Source of the DNA: Scoparia ambigualis
Taxonomy: Eukaryota > Arthropoda > Insecta > Lepidoptera > Crambidae
Direction of reading: 5' to 3'
Assembly (NCBI GenBank): GCA_963921215.1
Contig: OY992503.1
Coordinates: 13,454,001 to 13,518,000 of the forward strand
Length of the DNA: 64,000 nucleotides
A model generated the notes under the pieces. That model was not told the DNA's origin and did not search any database. It saw nothing but the letters and a program-made list of their open reading frames with translations. Shown here in pieces: positions 52,768-63,741 of this stretch (positions are counted from its first letter, which is position 1; every line of letters begins with the position of its first letter). Made by a program: the position numbers and the translations under genes.

Positions 52768-54110
52768 GTAATATTTGTAGTGTGTCATGCTGTCTCAAAG
52801 TGTCTCTGCGGTGGTGGCAAGTGCTTTGGGTCGTTACGTTCCCTAAAACATGGTTGAGCGAAGCGGTGGCTGATTTACATGACATACTCGTGAACGGGTG
52901 CCGTCTGTGAAGGCTGGTCTGCTCTTGCAATCTTGTTTTTTTGTAGTAGAAATAGTAATTCTTTTTCTTGTTTCAAAGATACTGCATGACGTTGTTTATT
53001 TTATTTTAAATTGAGGAATACCTGTTTTTTATTGGTTATTATTTTGTATGTGTTGTGTTGTTTTGTAATTGTATTAAATGTTTTTTTTATGTTTGTAATG
53101 GAAAATGCCATTCTATGATAGGAAGGGCATTTTCCAATTTGTGTTGCCGCTGTTTTGAGAAAATTAAACTAAAATTAAATAATTTAAGGGAATTAGATAA
53201 TTTAAATAAAAAAGGTGATGCTTTAGCTGGTTTTTTTCTCGATCTTAATAACGACAATAAAATAAAATGAAATGAAATGAAATTATTTATTTGCGTATTC
53301 ATACGCACATGGGGTACATGACGAGATGTTGTGAAATTTTTACGCTCATCCTATTCAACCAACCACGGTAGCATGCAAAAATAGGTAAGTGCATTAAAAT
53401 TTATAATTAAATACAATGCAATTAAAATTAAATACAATACAATAAAATTAAATACGATGTAAATTGAAATAAACTAAATCAAATAAAAACACAATTAACC
53501 AAAATAAGCCACTTTGAGGCTGTATGGTGCAGCTCCTCTGCCTTATTTGTTCAAGGTTACAATACAAAGACAAACAAAGAAGTAATGGTTTTTTATCCTT
53601 CATTCGGTATACCTACTAGGTACCTACCTAACATAACAAAGTTTAAAGCAGTTTAAAACAAAAGTCACACCGAGCCATTTTAACAAAAAATTAATTAAAT
53701 ACATTAAATGTCGAACCCTAATTACTAATATAATTAAAGATCAAGTCATAAATAAAATTACTGTCGTTGAACAGTTTAAAATTAGAAAATAGAATCATTA
53801 AACAATTTGGTACAACAACAAAAACAAATATCAATGCAAAGAACTTAAGGCATCAATCACAACACAAGGTACACGAATTGCAGCACCCATAAGCAGTTTT
53901 TCGCGTACTCCTTGGAACAATGGCCGACACCAACTTATTTCCATCTCTTGTTTTACGTGGAAAGATTTCTTTAGCTGATGGGAGCTGTATGATGAAAGCT
54001 GTAAACCTTTGTTCATAAAGGAAAATATGTGAGGTTATTCATCATAGAGTTAGAAGACCTCAACGGGACAATCTCTGTACATACCTGATCAAAGGTTAAA
54101 AGTTTACAGT
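52768..54110. other. Intron or intergenic, repeat-rich, no gene seen
   Basis: Contains an inverted repeat GGAAAATGCC / GGCATTTTCC (53100-53136) and tandem runs of AAATACAAT-type units (53400-53460). A 61-codon minus ORF at 53831-54016 has no recognisable motif. Confidence 0.4.
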
Positions 54111-54117
54111 AGTAACT

Positions 54118-54257
54118 CCTACTGTATGGCAATAAGACTCTATAGACTTCCAGATAATTTTGAAAAACTTAATTTGAGCGCCTTTAGAAAACAGACGTAT
54201 AAGTTCTTAGTCCAGAAGTGTTACTATTCAGTGTCCGATTTTATTAAGGATAAGTAA
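54118..54257 (+). pseudogene. LINE reverse transcriptase C-terminal scrap
   Basis: Reads SYCMAIRLYRLPDNFEKLNL and FRKQTYKFLVQKCYYSVSDF before a stop, the usual C-terminal pattern (small residues, hydrophobic LP motif, basic helix) of jockey-group LINEs. Only about 45 codons remain. Confidence 0.5.
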
Positions 54258-55304
54258 ATAGATTTGACATAAATATAATTTATTCAATGTGTTACATTGT
54301 AACAAATAATGTATTAATGTAATTTTTAATAATAGAAGTAAGTAAATAAATTGTAATTAAATAATTAGTACCAAATACAATTGAATAATTAATAAAAATG
54401 ATTATAATGATACAATACTAATAACACTATTTGATACTATAATAATGATGACAACAATGTTAATGTTTTTTGTGTAATTAATTAATTAATATTTATTTTG
54501 TAAAATTTTGCATGTCTTCATGGCAGAATATGTGAGCCTTTAAAAATATGACCAGCTAATTGTAACCAACCATATTCTTAGCAAATAAATAATTCTAATC
54601 CTAGCTTTTTAACATTGGAAATATTTTTTCGATCGTTAAGCCGATTTTCCTGTTATTTCTAGGTCAATATAGTTAATTGAGGTGTCTAAATATTCTTATT
54701 GACGAGATTAATAATTTAAAAAAAAACTGACATAGTCATAATTTTCTTTCATAAATTAAAAAATAATGCTCTATAATGGTAATTTTTTGGTGTACCTTGT
54801 AGGCCCAATGTCTACTCTTATTTATGATATTTTTTACATAATCTCAACATGTACACACGGCGGCAGATCAAGCCCCCCCTATATAACTTTAGCTACGCTA
54901 CACACGACATAGAGAATCGTTGAAAAAGGACTTCGATGCGGCACGTTGGCCAATCACGATGCGCTTGCGCTTGATGTAGTAACAAGCGCATACAAAGCTT
55001 TGTTTTGATTTTACGACATTTTGGACCTTATTTCAACACAATAAGAATAAGGGATGGAATGGTTTTTGAATGATCTTTAACGCATTGGAATACGGTGTAT
55101 TTTCACTACGGTTTTACACGCTGTATTTGCGCATGCACACATGTTTTTTCAATCGTTTCGTTTCTAGTGCACTTTTTTTTGCATATTTCGCGGAGGCCAG
55201 TAGACAAATATCATCTAATTGGTGTTGACGCTTTGGTCTGCTATTATTTTTGCGTGCCATGATTTACAAAGTGCGAGGCTCTATTATCAGTTGGTGATTG
55301 TGAT
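54258..55304. other. No gene seen
   Basis: AT-rich to about 54870, then less so up to the mariner-type relic. Nothing supportable. Confidence 0.35.
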
Positions 55305-55455
55305 AATGGCGCCACAACTAACTCCTGAGCAGCGGCAACTCATTGTGGTGTTGAGAGAAGCCGGCTTGGTATAAAAGAAATAGAAAGAAGGACTGGGATA
55401 ACAGTGAGTATTGTTTTTAATTGTTTATTATTTTTTTCTTTATTTGTCTTATTTG

Positions 55456-55500
55456 TAGGACAAAGTAGGTAGGTATTACCTACCTACCTACTTTGTCCTA
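55456..55500. repeat. Perfect 20-bp hairpin with 5-nt loop
   Basis: TAGGACAAAGTAGGTAGGTA (55456-55475), loop TTACC, and its exact reverse complement (55481-55500). Built partly of TACC units. It lies between transposase blocks 1 and 2. Confidence 0.85.
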
Positions 55501-56775
55501 AAGGTATAGTTATAGTTGTCCTGTAGGTATAGTTCGGTAATAATTACAGGTCATAGTAAAAGTTTAGTAATTCTCAAATCAGGTTTCTCTGTCTACGCTT
55601 GAATCGAATTGAATTTCTCTATATTTTTGACACTAAATTTATACTGTTATTTATAAAAACATTGTGGAAAGTAGAGACCTTTTCATCTCATAGTTCTTTT
55701 CCCTTTCTGTTTGCAGCACATTTTAGTGGATCTTTATTTTTATGAGGTTAAGGTTGCTTTTGTTACGAATTTCATATTACGTACTGATAACGTTTAATAT
55801 ATTTTTTTTACCATAACGTGCGACTAGAGAAGCACAATATTTTATTTACTTTATTGTATTTTGTTACCATGGTTTTTTGTAAATAAATTGTTCTTGATTT
55901 CTGTTTCATAAGAAGAAATACCTACCTATCCACTTTTTTGTCTAGACTGTAAGATCCCACTATAGGGAAAAGGTCTCTTCTCTTCTTCCTTCTAGTGATT
56001 CCAAAACATGGCCGTGCTGGCAAGTCTCAAACCTGGTGATCCAGATCATCGCACAATGTATCTTACCTAACTGTGCTTAATTTAACAAATTTGTTTTAGA
56101 GAAAGACAATCAATTATTGGTTGCGACGCAACGAGGAGACTGAAGGTGAGTCCTGTCGAGGCACAATCGGCAGCTCTACCAGCGGGCTACTACCGCGGCA
56201 CAGGATGCCGCTATTATTGCGACCCATAATAATGAGCCATTCTTAAACACCCAATCAACAGCATCAACTTATAATGTAAGTTAATTATTCCTTACCTATA
56301 TTTCACTAACGTTGGGGCCAACCGTATCGAGCTAGCGGCACGTCTGGCCGAACACTTCGTCATAGCTCGATGCATCATCGCGTTAACGCGCTACTGTGTC
56401 GCGTAGTAAAGCGACAATGGAACACGAAGTTTTTAGCGCGCTAATGTCACAGATTAAAGAAGAGCTATTGTGGCCCCAGCATAATAATTTTTTTTATTGA
56501 TTTAGATTTTTATATATATTATCAGCAAAAAAGTAAATTGCATGCTAAAACAAGCTGAATTGCGTGAGTGAATAATAATATTTCGTTCGCATTTTGTTTG
56601 TAGGTAAGTATTTTCTTATGTCCGACTCTTGGATCCTGTCTAGGATTACAGACAGATATTCGCGTAAATATTGCTATTAATATTATTGTATAGGTTGAAG
56701 AGTTTGTTGAGAAGAGAACTTTTTAAACGCGGGAGGTGAATTGAAATATTAGGTGGGTTTGTGGGCAGGGACTAA

Positions 56776-56885
56776 AATATCGATAAAAAAATATATCGAT
56801 ATTAAAAATTATCGTATAAAAATATCGATTTTTCTATTATCAATAATTATACTGATAAAAATATCGATAATTAATTATCGATAAG
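56776..56885. repeat. TATCGATA-rich array 1
   Basis: Five TATCGAT cores within about 110 bp (56778, 56794, 56823, 56862, 56877), in AT-rich context. Related in inverted orientation to array 2 (62174-62281); both share a CAGGGACT-type edge. Confidence 0.7.
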
Positions 56886-57039
56886 GGTTTGTTGCGTCAT
56901 GTCATGCATGCATTGTTGCCAAATATACGTTTGGACATTGTTTGGTGGCTAATAGGCGCGCGCGCCGCGCCGTTGCTGTTATTTATCGTTTATTTATTAT
57001 TTATCGTATCGGTATTTTTGCGCAATACCGTTTCGTAAA

Positions 57040-57195
57040 TTTATCTATACTGATATTATAAAGAGGAAAGATTTGATTGTTTGTTTTTATTAAATTGACT
57101 CCGAAACTACTAGACCGATTTAAAAAATTATTTCACCGTTGGGAAGCTACACATCTCCGGGTGACATAGGCTATATTATATTTTTTTTTAAATTA
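57040..57195 (+). repeat. Dispersed arthropod repeat
   Basis: Contains ACTGATATTATAAAGAGGAA, CTCCGAAACTACTAGACCGA and GGGTGACATAGGCTATATTA, a phrase set seen in many arthropod non-autonomous elements. No coding sequence. Confidence 0.5.
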
Positions 57196-58329
57196 GGAAT
57201 CCTTACTATAACTCTAAATTTCCTTACATTGCGTGCGCTACGAAAACTATTGATGATAGAACAAACGCGATGTAGGCGTTGTCACTGGGGTACGGGAGGG
57301 GAGTCATTTTGAAGTGCCTTGTTTCGGATACATCAAATGGTAGGTCAAGGTCAGACGTATCATCACATAGCTGTACGTAATGTAAAATGGCGAATCCTAC
57401 AATCCGACGGTGACATGAATACCTGCACTACTGCTGGCTTTTCTTTTATATTTTGGCGGTGCGCTTGACACGTCATGCAGTTTGGCATTGTGTAACCCTG
57501 GATTCGCGCGAGTGTTAAGGCGAATGGCGAGGGCGGTCAGGCAAATATCAACCTTGCGAGCGTAGAGCGAATAGCACTTATGTCTACACGCGGAATGCCG
57601 CTATTCGCCTGATCGTCTCCCCGTTCGCTTCGCGCGAATGTGTAGACGCAACTAAAGTATAGTATAGGTATACCTACCTACTAGTGATGTAAGGAATATT
57701 CGAATTCGCGAATATCATCTGTGATGGTTTGGTGGATCGTGTCCTACGAAGGCGTGACAAAGCTCCATTTTTGTGAACAAGGGTTGAAAACACGAGCAAC
57801 TAACTACCAAAGTGATATTTTAGAGAAGGTGGTTAAGCCACTAAGTAACACTGTGTTCGCTAGTAAACAATAGATATTTTAACAAGACTCAGCACCAGCG
57901 CACAAAGCGAAATCAACCCAGCGCTGGTTAGACGTGAATTTAACGATTTTCATCGCCTCTAAATATTGGCCCCTGCAAGTACTGATCTTAATCCTATGGA
58001 TTCCTGCTTATGGAATATTTTAGAGGAGAAAGCCTGCCTCAACCTTATCGAAATATCAAGTCGTAAATTGTTTTCAATACGTAAAGAGAATTTTCCGGTT
58101 GCCACTGGCTGCGTGTCTCTGCAACAACTTCTTGGCTCTCACGATTCTCTGTGGTACCTCACTCCATGTTTACACAGCTATGTGTTAAATCGAAATTAAT
58201 AGTATAAAACCTGCCTACTTAATTTAATGATATCCAATAACAGTACCACCGTCATATTATTTATTTTAAAATACCCTCATTTAAGGTGGGACAGAACTTA
58301 TGGCAAGACTAGGTATGTATGTACGTTTT

Positions 58330-58570
58330 AGTTTTCTTCATTTTTCAAACTCGCGCTCATTACGGTCATCAGAAAACCTAACCCATAAAACCCCTCCGCA
58401 CCTTACCACCTCTTACGATAGCTAATTTATCGTCCAAGCTGTTCATCTCTGGAAGTCGCTCCCAATTGCAATCAGGCGTGCGCAATCTGTTTACACATTT
58501 TAAGGAGCTCGTGAAAAATTTCTGCCTATCCACTTATCCATATCCTGCAGCAAAGCTGCCGTTGTCCACT
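58330..58570 (+). pseudogene. LINE reverse transcriptase C-terminal scrap, CR1-like
   Basis: Reads RSLRSSENLTHKTPPH, FIVQAVHLWKSLPIAIRRAQ and FKELVKNFCLS, with one in-frame stop. The pattern matches the C-termini of LINE-E and LINE-F in this window (xVQAxxLWNxLPxxIxxAQS). 5-prime truncated remnant. Confidence 0.7.
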
Positions 58571-59361
58571 ACTTTCTACAAATGTATTTTTTTTTGTCTG
58601 TTGAATTAATGAAAAATTTCATTTCAATGAATTGAAATGTACTTGAATAATATTAAATATTTTAATACCATGAGAAATATTTTATTTGAGTGAAATTTTC
58701 TTCATAATTCCGAAGTTGTATCAATTTAAGTAAAAATAGAGCCACAGATAAATGGCGCCAAATTTAAAAGTGAATATTTGCATTCGCAAAAATGCTTAAG
58801 GGGGTCCTGTGCGAAATTGTGAAAATTTACGTATTTTTAAGTCACTTGTACTATGCGCTGAATTAGTTAAATACATTAAAAGAACTTATGTAATTTAGCC
58901 TGATCATTGCACAAGGTCGTGGCCTTGTTGAAATTTGAAACAAATTCTTTAAACATTATCAAACAATACATAAATTTATGTATTGTATGTATTTATAATT
59001 TATCTAATGTCTCCTAAAAACATTTATTTGACAACATTCTTAATTTTACGCATGAAACAATAATAATTATTGATATTAAGTATATTGATTATGTTTGTAT
59101 TGATATTCCGCAGGGCACCCCCTTCTTTAAAAAGTAAATTTTAATTTTTAACACAAGCGCGTGATGGTTTTGCACATTTCGCAGAATAAAAACATTGCTC
59201 TAACTAATTTACTAGGTCTGAAACTTCAAAGCAGAATTGTTCTAATTATAAATATCATGATTTTGCTTTGAAGTTCATTAAGAGGCTTATGTCAGTTTTT
59301 GCGATCGCGCGTAAATCGATATTTGTTAAATCATTAATACCTATTACCTACATACCTACAT
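58571..59361. other. No gene seen
   Basis: AT-rich with no recognisable coding or repeat structure. Confidence 0.35.
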
Positions 59362-59369
59362 AAGTTTTC

Positions 59370-60044
59370 GGGGTATTCCTCGAAGCGCACCCATTTTGAA
59401 GCGCACCAGACCAAGCGCACCTAAACTATTCCTCCAAGCGCACCCGTTGGGTGCGCTTCAGAATAGGTAATTAAAATATTATATTTTTATTCCTCGAGGC
59501 GCACCAGCAGATAAAATGTGGAAAGAGATGTAGTAACTAACAGAAAATATCGATAACGAATAACGTACGTTTATTTTTAGAGTAGGTATCTACCTCTTTT
59601 CATTTATGACACCCTGTTACTTTTATAACTGTCATGATTCAATTTATTATTGACATAGTAAGTTGCAGCACCTAGTCCTACTCGTTTATTTCTTTTTTTT
59701 TTGATAGTTAAAGGTAAGTAAGATCGCTAAGGCGCCTATCTACCTCTTTTCATTTATGTCTCCCTGGTACTTTTAGATTAATATGATTGTCATGATTCAA
59801 TTTATTATTGACGTAGTAAGTTGCTTAAGCAAGCACCTATAGTCCTAGTTTCTATCGACATCAATATTACGAATCTTTTAAGCTACTCTCTATTTTTTAC
59901 CGTTGGTGCGCTTCGAGGAATAAAAATATAATATTTTAATTACTTACCTATTCTGAAGCGCACCCAACGGGTGCGCTTGGAGGAACAGTTTAGGTGCGCT
60001 TGGTCTGGTGCGCTACAAAATGGGTGCGTTTCGAGAAATACCCC
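59370..60044. mobile_element. Fold-back MITE of 675 bp with repeated GCGCACC motifs and 8-bp TSD
   Basis: Arms of about 130-140 bp (59370-59506 and about 59905-60044) are reverse complements, starting GGGGTATT. Within each arm the motif GCGCACC recurs five or six times in both orientations. Flanked by AAGTTTTC duplications (59362-59369; 60045-60052; nine matching bases if the next G is counted). The centre holds an imperfect tandem duplication of about 155 bp (blocks starting CTACCTCTTTTCATTTATG near 59590 and 59740). No transposase. An 8- or 9-bp duplication fits hAT, P or MULE-type transposases. Confidence 0.88.
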
Positions 60045-60052
60045 AAGTTTTC

Positions 60053-60685
60053 GTGTAGTAGGTAATGTAGGTAGGTACTTTCTATTGATTTTCTATAAAC
60101 TAATTAAACGAAACATGACATCAGGTGACCAAAACTTGCCCATAATGAAGTGTAAAACACAGTTCTTTTATTTTTGTAGGCGAGTTTTTCACCGTTTAAA
60201 ACGTTTTATTTGGGTTTTTTAAAAGGCAACATTTTATTTCAAACGTTTTAAATCCGTTGTTTTACATTTATCTATACACTCCACATACTACATACATACC
60301 TACCTAAGTAATTCTCCCCAATTCATAATTTAACTAACAATAACAAACAACAACAAAATATGAATGTGAATAGATAGGTAAGTATGTATGTAGAAGTAGG
60401 TATTTACTTTTAAAATCTTATTGCACATCGTACATGTTGATGTACCATCCTCGTGCAGGTTATATCTTCTGTATACACTGTTAGTTTTTTTTCTTTCCAT
60501 TTTCCACCACAAATAAATAGGAAAAATTACTAAAATATGCAAGGAACGTACAACTGCCGCTTGCCAAAATGCAAAACAATATTATGAGTAAAAAACCTTT
60601 TTTTTTAACAAACAAGCTTTTATTTAAATTAAAGGAAAAAAATAAACTTTCACTTATGTGCCTTACAAATAAACAAATAATAAGC
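60053..60685. other. No gene seen
   Basis: AT-rich with TACC/GTAG runs. Short ORFs only. Confidence 0.35.
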
Positions 60686-60687
60686 TA

Positions 60688-60781
60688 CGAATAGTTATTC
60701 CGTGTTTTGTTCATGTCATGCAAACGTAATTTTAAGTAAGAGTAAAAAAGACAAAACACGGAATTACTATTCCGACCTTAT
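60688..60781. repeat. Small fold-back, about 22-bp arms
   Basis: GAATAGTTATTCCGTGTTTTGT on the left and its near reverse complement (ACAAAACACGGAATTACTATTC) on the right, with about a 50-nt spacer. Could be a very short MITE remnant. Confidence 0.65.
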
Positions 60782-60804
60782 TCTCTGTTTATTTGTATAT
60801 CAAT

Positions 60805-61135
60805 AACGTCATTACACAATTTATATGATATAAAAGGTTGTCGCGAGATTTAAGTAAGTAAGTAAGTACCTACTCGTATTTTCTAGTTTTTAATAGTTAA
60901 ACTCAATCACATCAGGCTATTGAATTTATTTGTTTGTTTACACATATACTCAAAGACTATCCAATAAAAATTCACAAAATGAATTATTTCATAAAAAGTG
61001 AAAAAAACACGAATTCCTTTTTTGTTATTTTTGTCATGTTCTGACCAGCCTTTGAAGTTTCTTGTGGTTTCTAGCAGTCACTTTTAGTAAATCTCGCGAC
61101 AACCTTTTCTATCATATAAATTGTGTAATGACGTT
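60805..61135. repeat. Element with 48-bp terminal inverted arms
   Basis: Arms 60805-60852 and 61088-61135 are reverse complements, with one or two mismatches, containing AACCTTTT and TCGCGA. A 235-bp centre lies between. The right arm and the sequence after it are repeated at 15255-15415, so this is a dispersed family and not a chance palindrome. Confidence 0.72.
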
Positions 61136-61353
61136 TTAAGTTGATAGTAAAAGTTATAAAGTAATAGTTTGTTTTTTTCTTTATATCGCATGTAAATAAA
61201 AGCTTGTTTTTTGAAAGGGTTTTTACTTTTAATTTATTTTTTACTTTTTAGTTATCCCTAGACACGTTTTTCATCTGTTCATTTCACTATACATAAATAT
61301 TTATATATACAAAATTTATTCACGTTTACCAAACCACCACCACTCACCACCAT

Positions 61354-61925
61354 CAAGACGAATCAAACTCGACGCGGTTATGTCGCTTAATTACCGAGTT
61401 CCTATGGCCACCTTTCAGTTCCATCATCAGACCCGGGTTACCATATATTAGCACCAAAGTACTCGTCAAGACCAATCAAACGAGCCAATACTCGATGGGG
61501 TTATGTCGTTTAATTACTGAGTTCCTATGGCCATCTTCCAGCTCCATTATCAGACCCTGGTTACCATCTAGCACCAAAGTTCCCTCAAGACGAATCAAAC
61601 GAGCCAAGACTCGATGGGGTTACGTCGTTTCTTTACTGAGTTCCTAGAACCACCTTCCAGCTCGATCACCAGATCAGACCCTGGTAATCATCTAAAAACA
61701 AAGTACTCGTCAAGACGACTAAAACGAGCCGAAACTCGATCGGATTGCGGATTCATTACAGAGTTCCTATGACCACCTTCCAGCTCCATCATCAGACCCT
61801 GGTTACCATTGAAAGACAAACTACTCATCAAGACAATTCAAACGAGCCCAAACTCGATGAGGTTGTGTTGTTTCATTGCAAAGTTTCTATGGCCACCTTC
61901 CAGCTACATCATTAGATCAGTACTA
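61354..61925 (+). repeat. Minisatellite, about 119-bp unit, 4.8 copies
   Basis: Units start with CAAGACGAATCAAA-type sequence at 61354, 61467, 61586, 61711 and 61829 (steps of 113, 119, 125 and 118). Each contains CTCGATGGGGTTATGTCGTT and CCTTCCAGCTCCATCATCAG variants. Diverged copies, non-coding. Confidence 0.85.
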
Positions 61926-61934
61926 TGTCATCAT

Positions 61935-62060
61935 AATATTTCATTGTCACGCGATTAACACATGTATGCAAAAATTCAGCTCAATCGGTAACCGGGAAGT
62001 GGATCAAAATTAAGTTGCAAGATTACGTTCGAACAAACATACATTGCAAGATAAATACCT
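61935..62060 (+). repeat. Dispersed repeat block following the minisatellite
   Basis: TTCAGCTCAATCGGTAACCG ... AGTTGCAAGATTACG matches 15460-15510 in part. This block commonly follows such minisatellites in lepidopteran non-autonomous elements, so 61354-62060 is probably one unit. Confidence 0.5.
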
Positions 62061-62173
62061 ACAAGCAAGAAGGTAGTAAAAAAACAAACACTCTCTGTGT
62101 CGCGTCGCTCCGCCGGGAATCCTAAACATCTACGCCTGCTAAAGCTGGCAACGTCGCACTCGCCAGTTTACAA

Positions 62174-62281
62174 TATCGATATTAAAATAACGATAAAAAT
62201 ATCGATAATTTTAACGCTATTTTGTATCGATATCCAACTATCGAAATTTTATTGTAATATCGATATTTATAAAATATCGAT
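62174..62281. repeat. TATCGATA-rich array 2
   Basis: Five TATCGAT cores (62174, 62200, 62225, 62258, 62275). Inverted relative to array 1, sharing the edge AGTCCCTG. Confidence 0.7.
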
Positions 62282-62309
62282 TAAAGTCCCTGTTTGTGGG
62301 TCATTATGG

Positions 62310-62630
62310 AGCTCGATGGCGCAGCGGCTAGCGCGTTCGGCTTGCGATCTTGCCCGCTAAGCAACATTCGCAATGCTGGGTCGCTGGATGGGTGACCAAA
62401 TTAATAACATCTTGAGATCCGCCGTGCTTCGGAAGGCACGTTAAGCTGTTGGTCCCGGTTGTTAGTTGTTGTCGTAAGATGACAGTCGTTAAAACGCAGC
62501 CAGCGTGGTGGGTAAGGGTCCGTTATCCCCTGTGCTGTTGTCCACGTGGGAGGCCTGTGCCCAGCATTAGGGCGCACAGGCGCTAAAGGCGCGCGCACGG
62601 GGAGAAGGAAGAGCGTGGTAAAAAAAACGT
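62310..62630 (+). repeat. SINE with tRNA-like and 5S-like segments
   Basis: Begins with GCTCGATGGCGCAGCGGCTA (tRNA-type A box), continues with a 5S-rRNA-like block (GGATGGGTGACC) and the phrase CCGTGCTTCGGAAGGCACGT, which is frequent in lepidopteran SINEs. It ends in GGCCTGTGCCCAGCATTAGG and an A-rich tail near 62622. Not protein coding. Confidence 0.6.
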
Positions 62631-63510
62631 TTTCATCCCACCATCTCGGAAAGAGTATTTTTAATCTTCAATATCTGAATGGAAAAGCCGTTTTTATTCT
62701 CTAGAGGATAAAGTAAATTGAATTTAGAACATCGTGTGCACTAAGTTTGTGAATTAAAAAAAACATTAAACCTATTTACTGCTACCTCTATGGTGCCGAA
62801 TATATCATACAACTTTTTTTTAATTTGTTAAAAACTCAGACTCGGAACCTTCTTGGTGTTCTTTTTTCAATTTGCTTTGTACGCGGTTCTTTACGCGCAC
62901 AGACATTTATATGTCTGTGTTTACGCGGCATTTTTTGCATTTAGTCATTTCCTCGCTGAGGTGGGATGAAAAGTTACGTGTTGCACTCGATTGCAAAGAT
63001 TTTTCACCTCGTGCTCTTTTGATTCCCTCGCTAACGCTGAGGATTCTAATGTTTGAATCACTCGCTGCACTCGTGATTCAATTTTAGAATCCTTCGCTTG
63101 CTCGGTCATCAAAATTGAGCACGCGGTTAAAAAGCAACTTTGCAATCTTGTATAACAAATAACTATTTTCACCTGTTAGATAAACATATCTTACCTATGT
63201 CAGCGTCTTCGCGCTGCGCTATCAGCTTAATATCCTATTTTACTCTCAAATTAGTTTAGCAAAAGCTAAAACTGATGCGTTTGGCGTTGAGGTCATTTCA
63301 TTATCTACTCATCATGCGGATAATAAAAAAATGCTAATCTGTGAAACAGAGCGGAGAGTAGTATTTTTTTGGATATATTTATATTTATTTATCTATTTTA
63401 AATAAAAATTAATAAGTACCTACCTGAATACCAACTTAATGAATTCGACGGTTAAAATGCCTATTAGGTATTGTATTATGTTACTAAAATATTTTAAGAA
63501 ATTACAAACT
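62631..63510. repeat. Repeat-rich non-coding sequence
   Basis: Around 62880-63130 lies a palindrome-rich block (GCACAGACATTTATATGTCTG; ATTCTAATGTTTGAATCA and ATTCAATTTTAGAATCC; ACTCGCTGCACTCG) of dispersed-repeat type. The short ORFs at 62872-63087 and 62945-63172 lie over this block and are not supported as genes. Confidence 0.45.
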
Positions 63511-63515
63511 AGGTG

Positions 63516-63600
63516 TTTTGTCTCAGGTATCAACCTCAACGATACGTCGAAGGCTGAAGGATGGCGGGCTGAGGACGAGAGTGCCAGCCAAAAAAATTGA
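63516..63600 (+). pseudogene. Tc1-type transposase helix-turn-helix scrap
   Basis: Reads VSTSTIRRRLKDGGLRTRVPAKKIDL, the second helix-turn-helix of Tc1-family transposases (S-x-x-T-I-R-R-R-L-K, GLR, R-x-P-A-K-K). Nothing of the catalytic domain follows before the window ends. Confidence 0.65.
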
Positions 63601-63667
63601 TTTGTACCATAGTCTACAGATTTTTAATTTTTTTGGAATGTTGATTTACATCTTTATAATGCATTTG

Positions 63668-63741
63668 TCAAGTAGTAAGAGGCTTCAATAAAAATATTCG
63701 TGATTTGACAAATATTCCTATTGAAACTTCTTACTACTTGA
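63668..63741. repeat. Hairpin with 22-nt arms
   Basis: TCAAGTAGTAAGAGGCTTCAAT (63668-63689) pairs with 63720-63741 at 20 of 22 positions around a 30-nt loop. Could be the end of a small fold-back element. Confidence 0.5.

Larger units (their letters stand above)
55305..58200 (+). pseudogene. Tc1/mariner-type transposase relic, in three blocks
   Basis: Block 1 (55305-55400): MAPQLTPEQRQLIVVLREAG and, after a 1-nt shift, IKEIERRTGI, a helix-turn-helix start. Block 2 (56098-56280): second helix-turn-helix remains (YWLRRNEETEG; in another frame AAIIATHNNEPFLN). Block 3 (57715-58200): catalytic end with WWIVSYEGVTKLHFCEQG, QDSAPAHKAKSTQRW (second catalytic Asp at 57886) and STDLNPMDSCLWNILEEKA (third acidic position). 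Many stops and frame changes; the blocks are separated by non-coding sequence. Long dead. Confidence 0.8.

Noticed and set aside
52532..52930. 132-codon minus ORF
   Set aside because: Overlaps esterase-3 exon 1 antisense and shows no conserved motif.
53831..54016. 61-codon minus ORF
   Set aside because: No motif, no homologous copy in the window and no splice context; probably chance.
61354..61925. CRISPR-like array
   Set aside because: Units of about 119 bp are contiguous and diverged, with no repeat/spacer alternation; the genome is eukaryotic.
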